Positions 16,862-25,921 are shown, numbered from the stretch's first letter. The stretch is DNA of 64,000 nt from JAPHTQ01 sp050302275 (GCA_050302275.1 JBNLAT010000013.1:5135-69134); one strand, 5' to 3'. Notes: generated from the letters alone by a model not told the origin. Made by a program: numbers and translations.

Positions 16862-17635
16862 ATGAGCACACCATACGTTAAACCGCCCAAATTGCTGTTG
16901 CGCCCGATCGGCCGCGCCATCGGCGATTTCCAGATGATTCGCGAGGGCGACAAGGTCCTGCTTGGCCTCTCCGGCGGCAAGGATTCACTCTCCCTGCTGC
17001 ATGTGTTGCGACACCTGCAACGGGCCGCGCCGGTCCATTTCGATCTGGGCGCGATCACCATCGACCCGATGATCCCCGGTTTTGATCCATCGGTGCTGAA
17101 ACCCTATCTGGCGGAGATGGGCATTCCCTATATCTACGACGAAGAGCCTATCGCCGATGAAGCGATGAAGTATCAGGAAGATCCTTCGTTTTCTTTTTGT
17201 GCCTTCTGCTCACGCCTCAAGCGCGGTTCGATCTACGCACGGGCACGGGAAAATGGCTACAACGTGATCGCCCTGGCGCAGCATCTGGATGATCTGGCCG
17301 AGAGCTTTATGATGTCCGCCTTTCATCGCGGCCAGCTCGGCACGATGAAGGCCCATTACATTAACGACGCCGGCGACCTGCGTATCATCCGACCAATGGT
17401 CTACGTGCGCGAACGTCAGAGCGCCGCCTTTGCCGAAAACGCCCAACTCCCTGTAGTGCCCGACAACTGCCCCGCCTGTTTCAGCAAGCCGACCGAGCGC
17501 CAGCACTTCAAGCAACTGCTGGCCGAGGAGGAGGGGCGTTACAAAAACCTGTTCCGCAATCTGCTGCATACCCTTAAGCCGTTAATGGCCGAAGGCAGCG
17601 ATGCGCTGATCGTCCGCGGAGACGAAGAAGAGTGA
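16862..17635 (+). CDS. TtcA-like PP-loop tRNA-thiolation protein
   Basis: A 257-residue N-type ATP pyrophosphatase with the PP-loop LLGLSGGKDSLSLL near residue 35. A CxxC pair lies in SFCAFCSRLKRG and a further cysteine pair in DNCPACFSKPTER, consistent with an Fe-S cluster. TtcA makes 2-thiocytidine at tRNA position 32. This protein is shorter than E. coli TtcA (about 310) and its second cysteine block differs, so it may be a TtcA subfamily with another target. It overlaps the acyltransferase gene by 4 nt (GTGA). Confidence 0.8.
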   Translation: MSTPYVKPPKLLLRPIGRAIGDFQMIREGDKVLLGLSGGKDSLSLLHVLRHLQRAAPVHFDLGAITIDPMIPGFDPSVLKPYLAEMGIPYIYDEEPIADEAMKYQEDPSFSFCAFCSRLKRGSIYARARENGYNVIALAQHLDDLAESFMMSAFHRGQLGTMKAHYINDAGDLRIIRPMVYVRERQSAAFAENAQLPVVPDNCPACFSKPTERQHFKQLLAEEEGRYKNLFRNLLHTLKPLMAEGSDALIVRGDEEE

Positions 17636-18489
17636 AGGCGTTGATGCGTATTGTCGCGCTGCTGCCGCTACCCGTAGCTCACGCCATTGGCGTGCTGTTC
17701 GGCTGGCTCTTCTATCTGATCAACAACCCCCACCGGGACGTGGCACGACGCAATATCGCCCTCTGCCTGCCTGAGCTTTCACCGAGAGCACGCCGCCGCA
17801 TGCTGCGCCATGCGCTGATCGAAACCGGCAAGACGGCAATGGAATCTGCACTGCTCTGGCTAGGCAGCCGCAAACGAACCTTGGGACTGGTGCGCGAGGA
17901 ACTCGGCAAAGAAGCACTGGAGGCGGCGCTGGCAAAAGGCAAAGGGGTGATTCTGGTGGTGCCACACCTGGGCTCCTGGGAACTGGTCAGTCTCTATTGC
18001 TCCGCCTCCTACCCACTCACTTCCCTTTACCGCCCGCTGCGCAAGTCAGCAATGGAGCCGCTGGTGCTGCAGGGACGTACCCGTTTCGGCGCAGAACTGG
18101 TGCCGACTAATACACGCGGCGTGCGCGCCCTGTTTCAGGCGCTGGAGAAAAATCAGCTGGTGTTGATCCTGCCGGATCAGGACCCGCGCAATTCGGGCGG
18201 CGAGTTCGCCCCCTTCTTCGGTATCCAGGCTAATACCATGACCCTGGTAACACGGCTGGCGCAGAAGAGCGGCGCCTCGCTGGTGATGTGTGTTGCCGAA
18301 CGGCTGGATTGGGGACAGGGTTTCCGCCTGCACTATCAGGCTATCGACCAATCCGCAGACGATGTGCAAAACCATCTCACAGCGATCAATCAGGCGGTGG
18401 AAGAGAAGATTCTCGCCTTTCCGGCGCAGTATCAGTGGACCTACAAACGTTTCCGCACGCGGCCGAGCGGTGAAGGCAACATTTACTGA
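17632..18489 (+). CDS. Lysophospholipid/lipid A acyltransferase (LpxL/HtrB family)
   Basis: A 285-residue inner-membrane acyltransferase. A hydrophobic N-terminus (ALLPLPVAHAIGVLFGWLFYLI) leads into the catalytic HX4E motif HLGSWE, then LYRPLRK, DQDPRNSGGEFAPFFG and a C-terminal YQWTYKRFRTRP. The family adds secondary acyl chains to Kdo2-lipid A. The start is GTG within the upstream stop overlap, so it is coupled to the TtcA-like gene. A second, distinct family member is at 58658-59644; which is LpxL or LpxM cannot be told here. Confidence 0.88.
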   Translation: MKALMRIVALLPLPVAHAIGVLFGWLFYLINNPHRDVARRNIALCLPELSPRARRRMLRHALIETGKTAMESALLWLGSRKRTLGLVREELGKEALEAALAKGKGVILVVPHLGSWELVSLYCSASYPLTSLYRPLRKSAMEPLVLQGRTRFGAELVPTNTRGVRALFQALEKNQLVLILPDQDPRNSGGEFAPFFGIQANTMTLVTRLAQKSGASLVMCVAERLDWGQGFRLHYQAIDQSADDVQNHLTAINQAVEEKILAFPAQYQWTYKRFRTRPSGEGNIY

Positions 18490-18652
18490 ACCATCTCAAA
18501 CTTGCTGTGCTTGGCGATACGGCGTTAAAAATGAACTCAGAATGCTCATTTACTGACGTGTAAACTCCGCTTCTTCGTTCATTTTCGCACCCAAGGGCAT
18601 TACCTACGGGGCACCTTGTCTCGCCTGCGCTCGCTAACTTTGAGATAGGTTC
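18488..18652. repeat. Dispersed structured intergenic repeat, copy 1
   Basis: Outer inverted arms GAACC-ATCTCAAA and TTTGAGAT-A-GGTTC enclose about 165 bp. Inside is TGCTCATTTACT...GTAAACT-CCGCT, shared with the element at 60956-61096. It fills the gap between two convergent genes, where it may serve as a transcription barrier. Similar elements occur as dispersed repeats in gammaproteobacteria, from memory. Confidence 0.6.
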
Positions 18653-18664
18653 TCGGCTATTCAC

Positions 18665-19315
18665 TCAGGGCATAATGTCGCGGAAAGTTTCGATGGCCTC
18701 AAACTCTTCTACATCCCGCCGCGGTGATTTCGTATCCGGCTCATAGACTGCCAGCAGCCAGCGAATCCCGTACTCTTTTGCCGAGCGCAGTACCGGCAGG
18801 CTGTCATCGACCAGCAGCGTTCGCTGTGGGTCGAACTGCTCCACCTCCTGCAAGCGTTCCCAGAACCCTTCCTCTTCCTTGGCCATGCCGAAGTCGTGTG
18901 AGACCACCAGGTGGTCGAAGTGCCCGCCCAGCTGGGTCTTCTGCATCTTCAGTTCCAGGCTTTTAATATGGGCGTTGGTTACCAGCAGCACCCGTTTGCC
19001 GGCAGCACGGACCGCATCGAGAAAATCGGTGACGTAGGGGTGTACGGCGATCAGATGGTCCACCTCCTCCTTGAGCAGAGCGATATCGAGGCCCAGCTCT
19101 TCGGTCCAGTAGTCGATGCTGTACCAGTCGATGGTGCCCATCATGGCGCGATAGCGGGCGTGCAGGTCACTTTTCACCTCATCCAGCGCCAGTCCGTGCT
19201 TTTCACTAAAGCGTTGCGGCACATGCTCCAGCCAGAAATAGGTATCAAAATGAAGATCGAGCAGGGTACCGTCCATATCCAGTAACACCGTATCGATCTG
19301 CTGCCAATCCACCAT
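18665..19315 (-). CDS. yrfG: HAD-family GMP/IMP nucleotidase, YrfG-like
   Basis: A 216-residue HAD hydrolase: nucleophile motif DTVLLDMDGTLLDLHFD (both aspartates present), motif II LLVTNAH, lysine in motif III (DFGMAKEEEGFW) and motif IV LLVDDSLPVL. The size and the LDLHFDTYFWLEHVP start are typical of YrfG, a 5'-nucleotidase active on GMP and IMP. The start at 19315 has AGGAG at 7 nt; the longer ORF to 19531 overlaps nudE and is rejected. It is divergent from nudE. Confidence 0.9.
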   Translation of the reverse strand: MVDWQQIDTVLLDMDGTLLDLHFDTYFWLEHVPQRFSEKHGLALDEVKSDLHARYRAMMGTIDWYSIDYWTEELGLDIALLKEEVDHLIAVHPYVTDFLDAVRAAGKRVLLVTNAHIKSLELKMQKTQLGGHFDHLVVSHDFGMAKEEEGFWERLQEVEQFDPQRTLLVDDSLPVLRSAKEYGIRWLLAVYEPDTKSPRRDVEEFEAIETFRDIMP

Positions 19316-19426
19316 ACTTGCACTCCTCATCGTCGCTGCCGGGCATTCTACCGCCCCGCCGGGGAGTTGTGCCAACGCCACGGCTTCAGGGTATGATGCC
19401 CCCTGGCCCGCTAAGTAGTGAGAACC

Positions 19427-19972
19427 ATGCGAGACAAACCGACCATCATCAAACGGGAAACGCTGGTCAAAACCCGGATATTCCACGTCGAACAGCTGGA
19501 TCTCCGTTTTGCCAATGGCGTCGAGACCCAATATGAGCGGTTGCTCGGTTCGCCGCAGGGTTCAGTATTGATCGTACCGATGCTGGATGACGACACGGTG
19601 CTGCTGATCCGTGAGTACGCCGCCGGAATCGATCGCTATGAATTGGCCCTGCCCAAGGGACGCATTGAAAAAGGCGAAGAGTTACTGGATGCGGCTAACC
19701 GGGAGATAATGGAAGAGGTTGGCTACGCCGCCAACAATCTGCACCACCTCACCTCGGTCAGTGTGGCGCCCGGTTATGTTGGTTACTTTACCCATATCGT
19801 GTTGGCCCGTGACCTCTATCCCAGCACTGCTGAGGGCGACGAACCCGAGCCGATTGAAGTCGTCCCTTGGAAACTGAGCGAATTGCCGCAATTAACGCAG
19901 CGAGAAGACTGCACCGAGGCACGCAGTATTGCCGCCCTTTATATGACCCGTGAGTATCTATTGAATGTTTGA
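19427..19972 (+). CDS. nudE: ADP compounds hydrolase NudE
   Basis: A 181-residue Nudix hydrolase. The complete Nudix box (GX5EX7REXXEEXG) is present in GRIEKGEELLDAANREIMEEVGY. The family hydrolyses ADP-ribose, NADH and diadenosine polyphosphates. The ATG at 19427 is chosen over a GTG 9 nt upstream. It overlaps cysQ by 8 nt, so the pair is one unit, and it is divergent from yrfG, a grouping also seen around nudE in other gammaproteobacteria. Confidence 0.93.
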   Translation: MRDKPTIIKRETLVKTRIFHVEQLDLRFANGVETQYERLLGSPQGSVLIVPMLDDDTVLLIREYAAGIDRYELALPKGRIEKGEELLDAANREIMEEVGYAANNLHHLTSVSVAPGYVGYFTHIVLARDLYPSTAEGDEPEPIEVVPWKLSELPQLTQREDCTEARSIAALYMTREYLLNV

Positions 19973-20789
19973 TAAATGTAACGATGCTCGCAACTGCGAT
20001 CCCTGCCTGCTGCTAACCCCGGCGCTGGAGATCGTCATCTCTGCTGGGCGCGCGATACTCGAAATCTACGAAAGCGGCTTTCAGGTAGAGAACAAGGAAG
20101 ACAACACCCCGCTCACCGAAGCCGACCTGGCTGCCCACGAGATCATCGAAAACGGGTTGCAGGAGATCACCCCCAACCTGCCCGTGCTGACCGAAGAGTC
20201 GGCCAAGATTTCCTTCACTGAACGTAGTGAGTGGAAACGTTACTGGCTGGTCGACCCGCTCGACGGCACGCAGGAATTCATTCGTCGTAGCGGTGAGTTT
20301 TCGGTCAACGTTGCCTTGATCGAAAACAATGAACCGGTGCTGGGAATCATCTATGCACCGGTACTCGGTGCCTACTACTATGCCTGTCGCGGTCAGGGCG
20401 CCTACAAGCGTAGCGCGACGGGTAATCCGAAACGCATCCATGTGCGCCAGTGGAATGGCGGTAAAGCAACCGTCGTTTGCGGCTCCGCCACCGATGTAAG
20501 TAAATCGCTGCAAAAACTGTTGGCACAACTCCCCGAATACGAAGTCGTACGTCTGGGTAGCGCACTGAAGTCCTGCATGGTTGCTGAAGGTAAAGCGGAT
20601 CTTTACGCCCGCCTCGGCCCAACTTCTGAATGGGATACCGCCGCCGCGCAGTGTATCGTCGAAGAGGCCGGTGGAAAAATTACCACCACCGAGATGCAAC
20701 CACTGCGCTACAACACCCGTAAATCACTGCTCAATCCTCACTTCCTGGTATTTGGTGAAACCGAGAAAGACTGGTCAGATTATCTGTAA
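19965..20789 (+). CDS. cysQ: 3'(2'),5'-bisphosphate nucleotidase CysQ
   Basis: A 274-residue inositol-monophosphatase-fold enzyme that removes the 3'-phosphate from PAP, a by-product of sulfate assimilation. Metal-binding motifs are present: LTEADLAAHEII, LTEES, and WLVDPLDGTQEFIRRSGEFSVNVAL. A C-terminal WDTAAAQCIVEEAGG is also present. It overlaps nudE by 8 nt. Length and motifs are normal. Confidence 0.94.
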   Translation: MFDKCNDARNCDPCLLLTPALEIVISAGRAILEIYESGFQVENKEDNTPLTEADLAAHEIIENGLQEITPNLPVLTEESAKISFTERSEWKRYWLVDPLDGTQEFIRRSGEFSVNVALIENNEPVLGIIYAPVLGAYYYACRGQGAYKRSATGNPKRIHVRQWNGGKATVVCGSATDVSKSLQKLLAQLPEYEVVRLGSALKSCMVAEGKADLYARLGPTSEWDTAAAQCIVEEAGGKITTTEMQPLRYNTRKSLLNPHFLVFGETEKDWSDYL

Positions 20790-20880
20790 CCCGCTACCGC
20801 TCGCGATAAGCGGCCTGTTATTCCTCCTCTTTTTTCCTATTCTTAAAGGCATGTGACAAATCCTGGCGGGAGGGGCAGCG

Positions 20881-21729
20881 GTGCGCCAATGGTCAACTCA
20901 CCTCATTATCGTATTGAGCATGCTGTCTCTTACAGAGATGACCTATGCCCTCGACATGTCACGTCTGGATGCCTCGCTCAAGGTACTAAATTGCCATAGC
21001 TATCCGTATGGAGAACAGCAGGCAACTGAGCAGGCGCTTGCCCGCTTCAAAAAAGATCTTCGCCGCGCGGTGAATCAGGGCCTGCAATGCCTGGCAGGAA
21101 ATGGACCGATGGGCAGACTTCACCCCTATCATGAAGCGCAGGGACGAAAACTGCAGGCATTACTCGAAAGCGTGGAGACGAAGACCTTTCTCTGCGTCGA
21201 GGATGAGATGTATGCCGACGCCGTGGCAACCCAGAATGAACCCCTGCCCGAATCGGACGGACTTTCAACCATACTGCGGAAAGTCGATCATCCGGCAGTG
21301 ATCCTGGATGTCTATCGTATGGGTGGCTTACTCAGCCGACGTTATAGCGTTGAAACCTACCGTAACTTCTTCAAGCTCGACGATAACCAGATAACTGAAC
21401 ATTTGACCGGAAATCCACTACAGATGGACAGCAGTCATCGCTACAAAAACATGCCAGCGCTGCTGTTTCATGAGATGGTGCACTGGTTAGGGCACAGCCA
21501 TAGTTATATTCGCCCGGACGTGACGACCCTCTACGAAACCTGCTGCTTTGGCGGTAGCGATTACATCAGTGATGACAAAACTAATCAGCAGTTTCAGCAA
21601 CAGGCCTGCAACATACTGCGTGATGATGAACTGTGGCGCGCCAACAATTACCAAAAGGTGCGCCTTTGGCATTACAAAGGCTACGACCAGTTAAAAGGGG
21701 AGATGCGCAGAGAGGCAGATACCGACTAG
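20881..21729 (+). CDS. Secreted metzincin-type zinc metallopeptidase, unclassified
   Basis: A 282-residue protein starting at GTG with GGAGGGG upstream. A Sec signal peptide (about 1-23, ending TYALD) precedes a mature domain with paired cysteines. The zinc motif is HEMVHWLGHSH at 197-207, an exact HExxHxxGxxH metzincin signature, followed by CCFGGSDYI. It should be a periplasmic or secreted protease with three His zinc ligands. No known metzincin subfamily was recognised. It ends 19 nt from the convergent GGDEF/EAL gene. Confidence 0.8.
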   Translation: MRQWSTHLIIVLSMLSLTEMTYALDMSRLDASLKVLNCHSYPYGEQQATEQALARFKKDLRRAVNQGLQCLAGNGPMGRLHPYHEAQGRKLQALLESVETKTFLCVEDEMYADAVATQNEPLPESDGLSTILRKVDHPAVILDVYRMGGLLSRRYSVETYRNFFKLDDNQITEHLTGNPLQMDSSHRYKNMPALLFHEMVHWLGHSHSYIRPDVTTLYETCCFGGSDYISDDKTNQQFQQQACNILRDDELWRANNYQKVRLWHYKGYDQLKGEMRREADTD

Positions 21730-21748
21730 TGTAGAGTCCGAAAATATT

Positions 21749-23980
21749 TCAGGCCCTTTTACGTTTCGTTGCGGCGCGTGGCTTTGTCTCACAGAAACGT
21801 GGTGCAGGTTCGGCCAGATAGTTGCTCTGCGCATAGGTGACACCGAGCTTTTTGAGTAAATCCAGCGTTTCCTGATCCGGCACAAATTTGGCCACGGTCT
21901 GCATACCGAGTTTGGCAGCAGTCTGGGCAATAGCCTTGACGGTGATCTGGTCGACTGGATCGTGGCATAGCCCTTCAATCAACGAACTATCCAGTTTCAA
22001 CCACTGAACCTGACTATGCTTCAGATACTGAAATGAAGCATAACCTGAACCGTAATCATCTATCGCAAGCCCAAACCCCATATCGGTTAAGGCTTCGAAA
22101 ACGGGTTTAAACTGTTCGGCATTGTAGACGGCCATACGTTCGTTGATCTCAAAAATAATACGCCGGGTGTCTACATTGCTATTGGTAACCAGTTCATTCA
22201 GATACAAGATGAATTCTTCATCTTTTAGTATCTGTTCTGAAAGGTTGATCGATAGATAGCAATTCTCATTGCTCGCTAGAACAAGCTCGTCGATCGCTTT
22301 TTTTATCACCAGGCGGTCGATCGACATCATCATGTCGTAACGCTCTGCTGAATTGAAAAATGCACTGGGAAATACCAGTTCATCGTTCCTGTCCTGTAGC
22401 CTGACCAACACCTCGTAGAATTGCCGACTGTCTCCTCGTTTCAGCCTCTGCACTTTCTGGTAGTGCAGGGTGATTTTCTCCGCCGCAATACTCTCTGCTA
22501 ACTGGGTGTGCCAGGAACCATGCTCCTGCTCAGTCATCCTGTCTTTTTGCACATAGACATGGTATCGGTTACGTCCATCCTGCTTGGCCTGATGTACCGC
22601 TTTGTCGGCGCGTTTCAAATAATCGGCTACGCAGGTTTCACTGTTGTCGATAATAGAGATACCTATGCTGAAATGTATTTTCAGCATTTCACCTTTATAT
22701 TGGAAACGGTAGTTATTCATCAGGTCGAGCAGTGACTGAGCGATTTCACCAACCTTTGCCTTGCTCACATCGACGACTAGTGCGGTAAATTCATCTCCGC
22801 CGTAACGTGCAACACAATCCTGCTTGCGCATACGATTGCTGAGCATATTCGATATCTGCACCAGCAAACGGTCACCGGCATCGTGACCATAGGTGTCGTT
22901 AACGAACTTAAAACGATCCAGGTCGATGAAAAACAGGGCACTGGTTCCACGCTCTATCTGCAGACGCTTGATCTCCTGCTCCAGTATTTCGACGAAGTGG
23001 TTGCGGTTCATCAGTCCAGTCATCGGGTCCTGGTTAACCATACGCCGTAGGGTTTCGTCCCGCTCACGCAATGCTGTGATCGTGGTATTCAGTGCCTTAC
23101 CGATCTTGGCAATCTCCTGATCACCACTGCTCTCGACCTGCACATCGGTTTCACCACGTGCCAATCGATTTAGTGGCTCTTCCAGCTGTGTCAGCAGACG
23201 CAACGACCAGCGGACCAGGAAACGACCGATGATCGCGACAAGAACCAGCAGGATTGCAATGGCGATACTGACGTTACGCAGGGTGTGATTTAAATCCGCG
23301 TAAAAAGGGCTGTAATCCAGCAACACGCTGACAAAACCGATTACCTTGACTCTTTCTTTGGAGTTTTGATCAAGACTGAATGCCAACATGCCGTCGGTTG
23401 GTATCGACTTTATGGTGATCGGTGCGGTGAAACGGAATAGTCGGTTACGACCTTTCTCGAACTGTATCGGCATCTCTCCATCGAGATTCTTACTCAATGC
23501 AGTGAGCTGTTCCGTTGTAAGTGGGAGAAGCGCAGATTGTGGCAGATTTTTTTTCTGGTAGGTGGCCAACTCTTTAACACCGTTGGCACTATAGTAGACA
23601 ACCTGTGCAATCTCGGGAAACTTTTCCAGATCCTTGACCAGGCGTTCTGTATCGCCGGGCTTGTCCGAGGCGTAGAAAGGAGTTCCTATTTCATCCAGCT
23701 TAGCAAGCCAGCTTTCACCCTGACTGCGCAGGCTGTTTTCAATGACCACACTGCTGGCATACCAGAGAGAAACGATCAAAATACCGTAAACCACTACCGT
23801 CCAGCCAAACTGTAACAGCAGGATACGGTTGGCAAGACTCAGCGAACCGCGACCGTTCAACGCAGCAAAAAACTCTTTTTGTCGGCTAAACCAGCTAATA
23901 AAGAAACCACAATACTGTTTGAATTTTGCTTTTGTGGCGCTCTGCTCTTCGCTGTCAGGGGCTTGCCTTGGCATTGGCAT
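21749..23980 (-). CDS. Membrane c-di-GMP protein: periplasmic sensor, HAMP, GGDEF, degenerate EAL
   Basis: A 743-residue protein with membrane helices at about 52-76 and 236-256 flanking a periplasmic sensor domain. HAMP follows at about 258-310, GGDEF at 394-398 with the inhibitory I-site RKQD at 385-388, and an EAL-type domain at about 490-728. The EAL domain is damaged: EAL is EVL (523-525) and the later E-x-x-E segment is AKFVPD (697-702), while DDYGSGYAS (641-649) persists. It probably has diguanylate cyclase activity or c-di-GMP sensing rather than phosphodiesterase activity. Its start overlaps the upstream lipoprotein gene by 26 nt, which suggests a joint periplasmic-sensing unit. Confidence 0.9.
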   Translation of the reverse strand: MPMPRQAPDSEEQSATKAKFKQYCGFFISWFSRQKEFFAALNGRGSLSLANRILLLQFGWTVVVYGILIVSLWYASSVVIENSLRSQGESWLAKLDEIGTPFYASDKPGDTERLVKDLEKFPEIAQVVYYSANGVKELATYQKKNLPQSALLPLTTEQLTALSKNLDGEMPIQFEKGRNRLFRFTAPITIKSIPTDGMLAFSLDQNSKERVKVIGFVSVLLDYSPFYADLNHTLRNVSIAIAILLVLVAIIGRFLVRWSLRLLTQLEEPLNRLARGETDVQVESSGDQEIAKIGKALNTTITALRERDETLRRMVNQDPMTGLMNRNHFVEILEQEIKRLQIERGTSALFFIDLDRFKFVNDTYGHDAGDRLLVQISNMLSNRMRKQDCVARYGGDEFTALVVDVSKAKVGEIAQSLLDLMNNYRFQYKGEMLKIHFSIGISIIDNSETCVADYLKRADKAVHQAKQDGRNRYHVYVQKDRMTEQEHGSWHTQLAESIAAEKITLHYQKVQRLKRGDSRQFYEVLVRLQDRNDELVFPSAFFNSAERYDMMMSIDRLVIKKAIDELVLASNENCYLSINLSEQILKDEEFILYLNELVTNSNVDTRRIIFEINERMAVYNAEQFKPVFEALTDMGFGLAIDDYGSGYASFQYLKHSQVQWLKLDSSLIEGLCHDPVDQITVKAIAQTAAKLGMQTVAKFVPDQETLDLLKKLGVTYAQSNYLAEPAPRFCETKPRAATKRKRA

Positions 23981-24899
23981 ACTCCCTGTACTCTGGTGGG
24001 ATAGTTAGATTGAGCCGCTTTGCCATCATTGCGTTAATACTTATTACCGCCTGATCCAGTGGTAATAGTTCTGGACCTGGAATTGCGTCGTGACCTGCAG
24101 CCTGTTCAAGGCGCAACATGACTTTATCGACGATATCGTCGTAATCGCTGCTAACGCTCAGCAGGCCACCCAGACTGAGTAGTTCGTCATTGAACACCAC
24201 AACCTGTTTGCCGTTGCGAACGCTAAAGTTCATCACATCACGCAGCGTTTCCACACTCAGCACACGATTATCCGGAATCAACCAGTAACCCTGCACATTT
24301 TTCGCTATGCGCTTATAGCTGTAGAGATACTCCTTGTCGTTCCTGACCGTAACCCTGTGCAGCGTAATACCATATTCCTCAGCAGCCTGGACTGCAGGCT
24401 GCAGCAAGGCATCCTGGCCTGGCCCGCTGATCACGGCAACATCCCGCAATGCAGGTGAGATCGCCTTCCATGAGGCAAATGTCCTGTCGATCCCTGGAAT
24501 CATCGAGACACCCTTGCTGTGTGGGCCGGTTAAGCGCTTGCTGTAGTTGAATACCTGGCAGAATACCTGCTGATGCTCCAGATGCTCGGTAATACGCGCT
24601 GCATCCAGGCCGATACTGACCAGTTGCAACGGATCGTCACCGGCGTGGTACTCCCCCTTATTCACTTCCTGCAAATTATAGACGCTGGCACGCTCACCCA
24701 GGCGCTGTTTCAGGCGCCGTGCGACTTCGGTATAGGCGGGAATATCGTGGCTAACCAGGATGACCACACGGGGTTTTTGCACAACAACGTGCTTCGGCAC
24801 TGTCTTTGACGGTGTCGGGGATTTAACTGCCTGGGTGCAACCGGCGACGAGAATTCCGGCAAACAGCAGTACGGACAAGGCCCTCAAGCGCATAATCAT
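23955..24899 (-). CDS. ABC-type substrate-binding lipoprotein partnered with a c-di-GMP sensor
   Basis: About 314 residues from the chosen start. It carries a lipoprotein signal MIMRLRALSVLLFAGILVAGC and a periplasmic-binding-protein fold of the ABC_sub_bind type (RVVILVSHDIPAYTEVARRLKQ, later VAVISGPGQDALLQPAV and NGKQVVVFNDELLSLGGLLS). Longer starts (24929, 24962) exist, but they would bury the signal peptide. No permease or ATPase gene is nearby. Instead its end overlaps the GGDEF/EAL gene, so it probably presents a ligand to that protein's periplasmic domain. Confidence 0.8.
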   Translation of the reverse strand: MIMRLRALSVLLFAGILVAGCTQAVKSPTPSKTVPKHVVVQKPRVVILVSHDIPAYTEVARRLKQRLGERASVYNLQEVNKGEYHAGDDPLQLVSIGLDAARITEHLEHQQVFCQVFNYSKRLTGPHSKGVSMIPGIDRTFASWKAISPALRDVAVISGPGQDALLQPAVQAAEEYGITLHRVTVRNDKEYLYSYKRIAKNVQGYWLIPDNRVLSVETLRDVMNFSVRNGKQVVVFNDELLSLGGLLSVSSDYDDIVDKVMLRLEQAAGHDAIPGPELLPLDQAVISINAMMAKRLNLTIPPEYREYANAKASP

Positions 24900-24973
24900 C
24901 CGTGAGTAGTAATGATAATGACGGTTCATAGTAAACGGATTCCGGCCCGACAAAAACCGCATAGATTACACGG

Positions 24974-25921
24974 TTATATGGCAACTTCGGTACAGCCGGT
25001 TTTTATCGAAATCGGAATTTTCTTTGCCGCACACTCCATCAGAGCCTCGGCCGGGATAATGGTCTGCCCTTCTGTATTGCTGCACATGGCAACGGCAACG
25101 TTGACCGTGATATACCCAACAGAGGTTTTGATTGGACGCAAATTGATACCCTGCATGATGCGTTTATAGTTTTTGGGTTTTGCCTGGTGGCTATCCAGAT
25201 AGTGCATGCCGACCACAAACTCGAAATCCGAGACCCGTGCGATCAGGTCACCCGGCCGCACCAGACGATGCAGGCGCCGCGCAATCCCCACCAGCAGTTC
25301 CTCGTAAACCTGACGACCGTGCTCCTCCAGCAATTCGCTGTGGCGCGTCAGGCTGATAAAACCGCAGCTAACTGCACCACCGCGAGTCACCACCAGTTTC
25401 AGCAGTTCGTTGAAGCGGCGCTCCGCGTCGAGGCGATTGCCCAGGCCGGTCAGGGAATCGATGGTAGAGCGCTTACCCGCATCCCGACGCAGCTTTTCGA
25501 TGGTATCGAGCAGACCGTTCTGCAACGCGGCAATGCGCCCTGCGGCATGAACCCGGGCCGCCAGCTCCTGCTTATCCGGCGGTTTGCTGACATAGTCGTC
25601 GACGCCACGGTCGAAGGCTTCGATCACGGATTCGACGGTATCCCGTGCGGTGAGGATGATGACGCAGGTGTAGTGGTTGGTCTCTTCGTCGAGCTGGCGT
25701 ACCCGATCGGTCAGTTGCAGACCATCCATCTCAGGCATGACCCAATCGGCCAACAGTACATCCGCATGACGCTCTGTTAGCTGTTTCAGCGCATCGGCCG
25801 CGCTACCTGCCACACGGATATCGCCATAACCTTCTTTATTCAGGGCCCGTCGCAGGAACTCGCAGCTGAACTTCATATCGTCGACGATGACGATAGCCAG
25901 TTCTTCACGTTTCTTTCTCAT
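24974..25921 (-). CDS. Response regulator with degenerate GGDEF domain
   Basis: A 315-residue protein. The REC domain (1-125) has the acidic pair at Asp14/15, phospho-acceptor Asp59 (VLLADW), Thr91 and Lys113. After a helical linker comes a GGDEF fold (STIDSLTGLGNRLDAERRF) in which the signature is SDFEF (231-235), so cyclase activity is unlikely. The I-site RPGD (222-225) is intact at the correct 5-residue spacing, so it may bind c-di-GMP as a receptor. It lies just upstream of the lipoprotein-sensor pair on the same strand. Confidence 0.88.
   Translation of the reverse strand: MRKKREELAIVIVDDMKFSCEFLRRALNKEGYGDIRVAGSAADALKQLTERHADVLLADWVMPEMDGLQLTDRVRQLDEETNHYTCVIILTARDTVESVIEAFDRGVDDYVSKPPDKQELAARVHAAGRIAALQNGLLDTIEKLRRDAGKRSTIDSLTGLGNRLDAERRFNELLKLVVTRGGAVSCGFISLTRHSELLEEHGRQVYEELLVGIARRLHRLVRPGDLIARVSDFEFVVGMHYLDSHQAKPKNYKRIMQGINLRPIKTSVGYITVNVAVAMCSNTEGQTIIPAEALMECAAKKIPISIKTGCTEVAI

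Noticed and set aside
19316..19531. Longer N-terminus of the YrfG-like protein
   Set aside because: It overlaps the divergent nudE start, and AGGAG lies before the internal ATG at 19315.
20797..20830. cysQ terminator
   Set aside because: A 5-bp stem followed by a late T-run is too weak to call.
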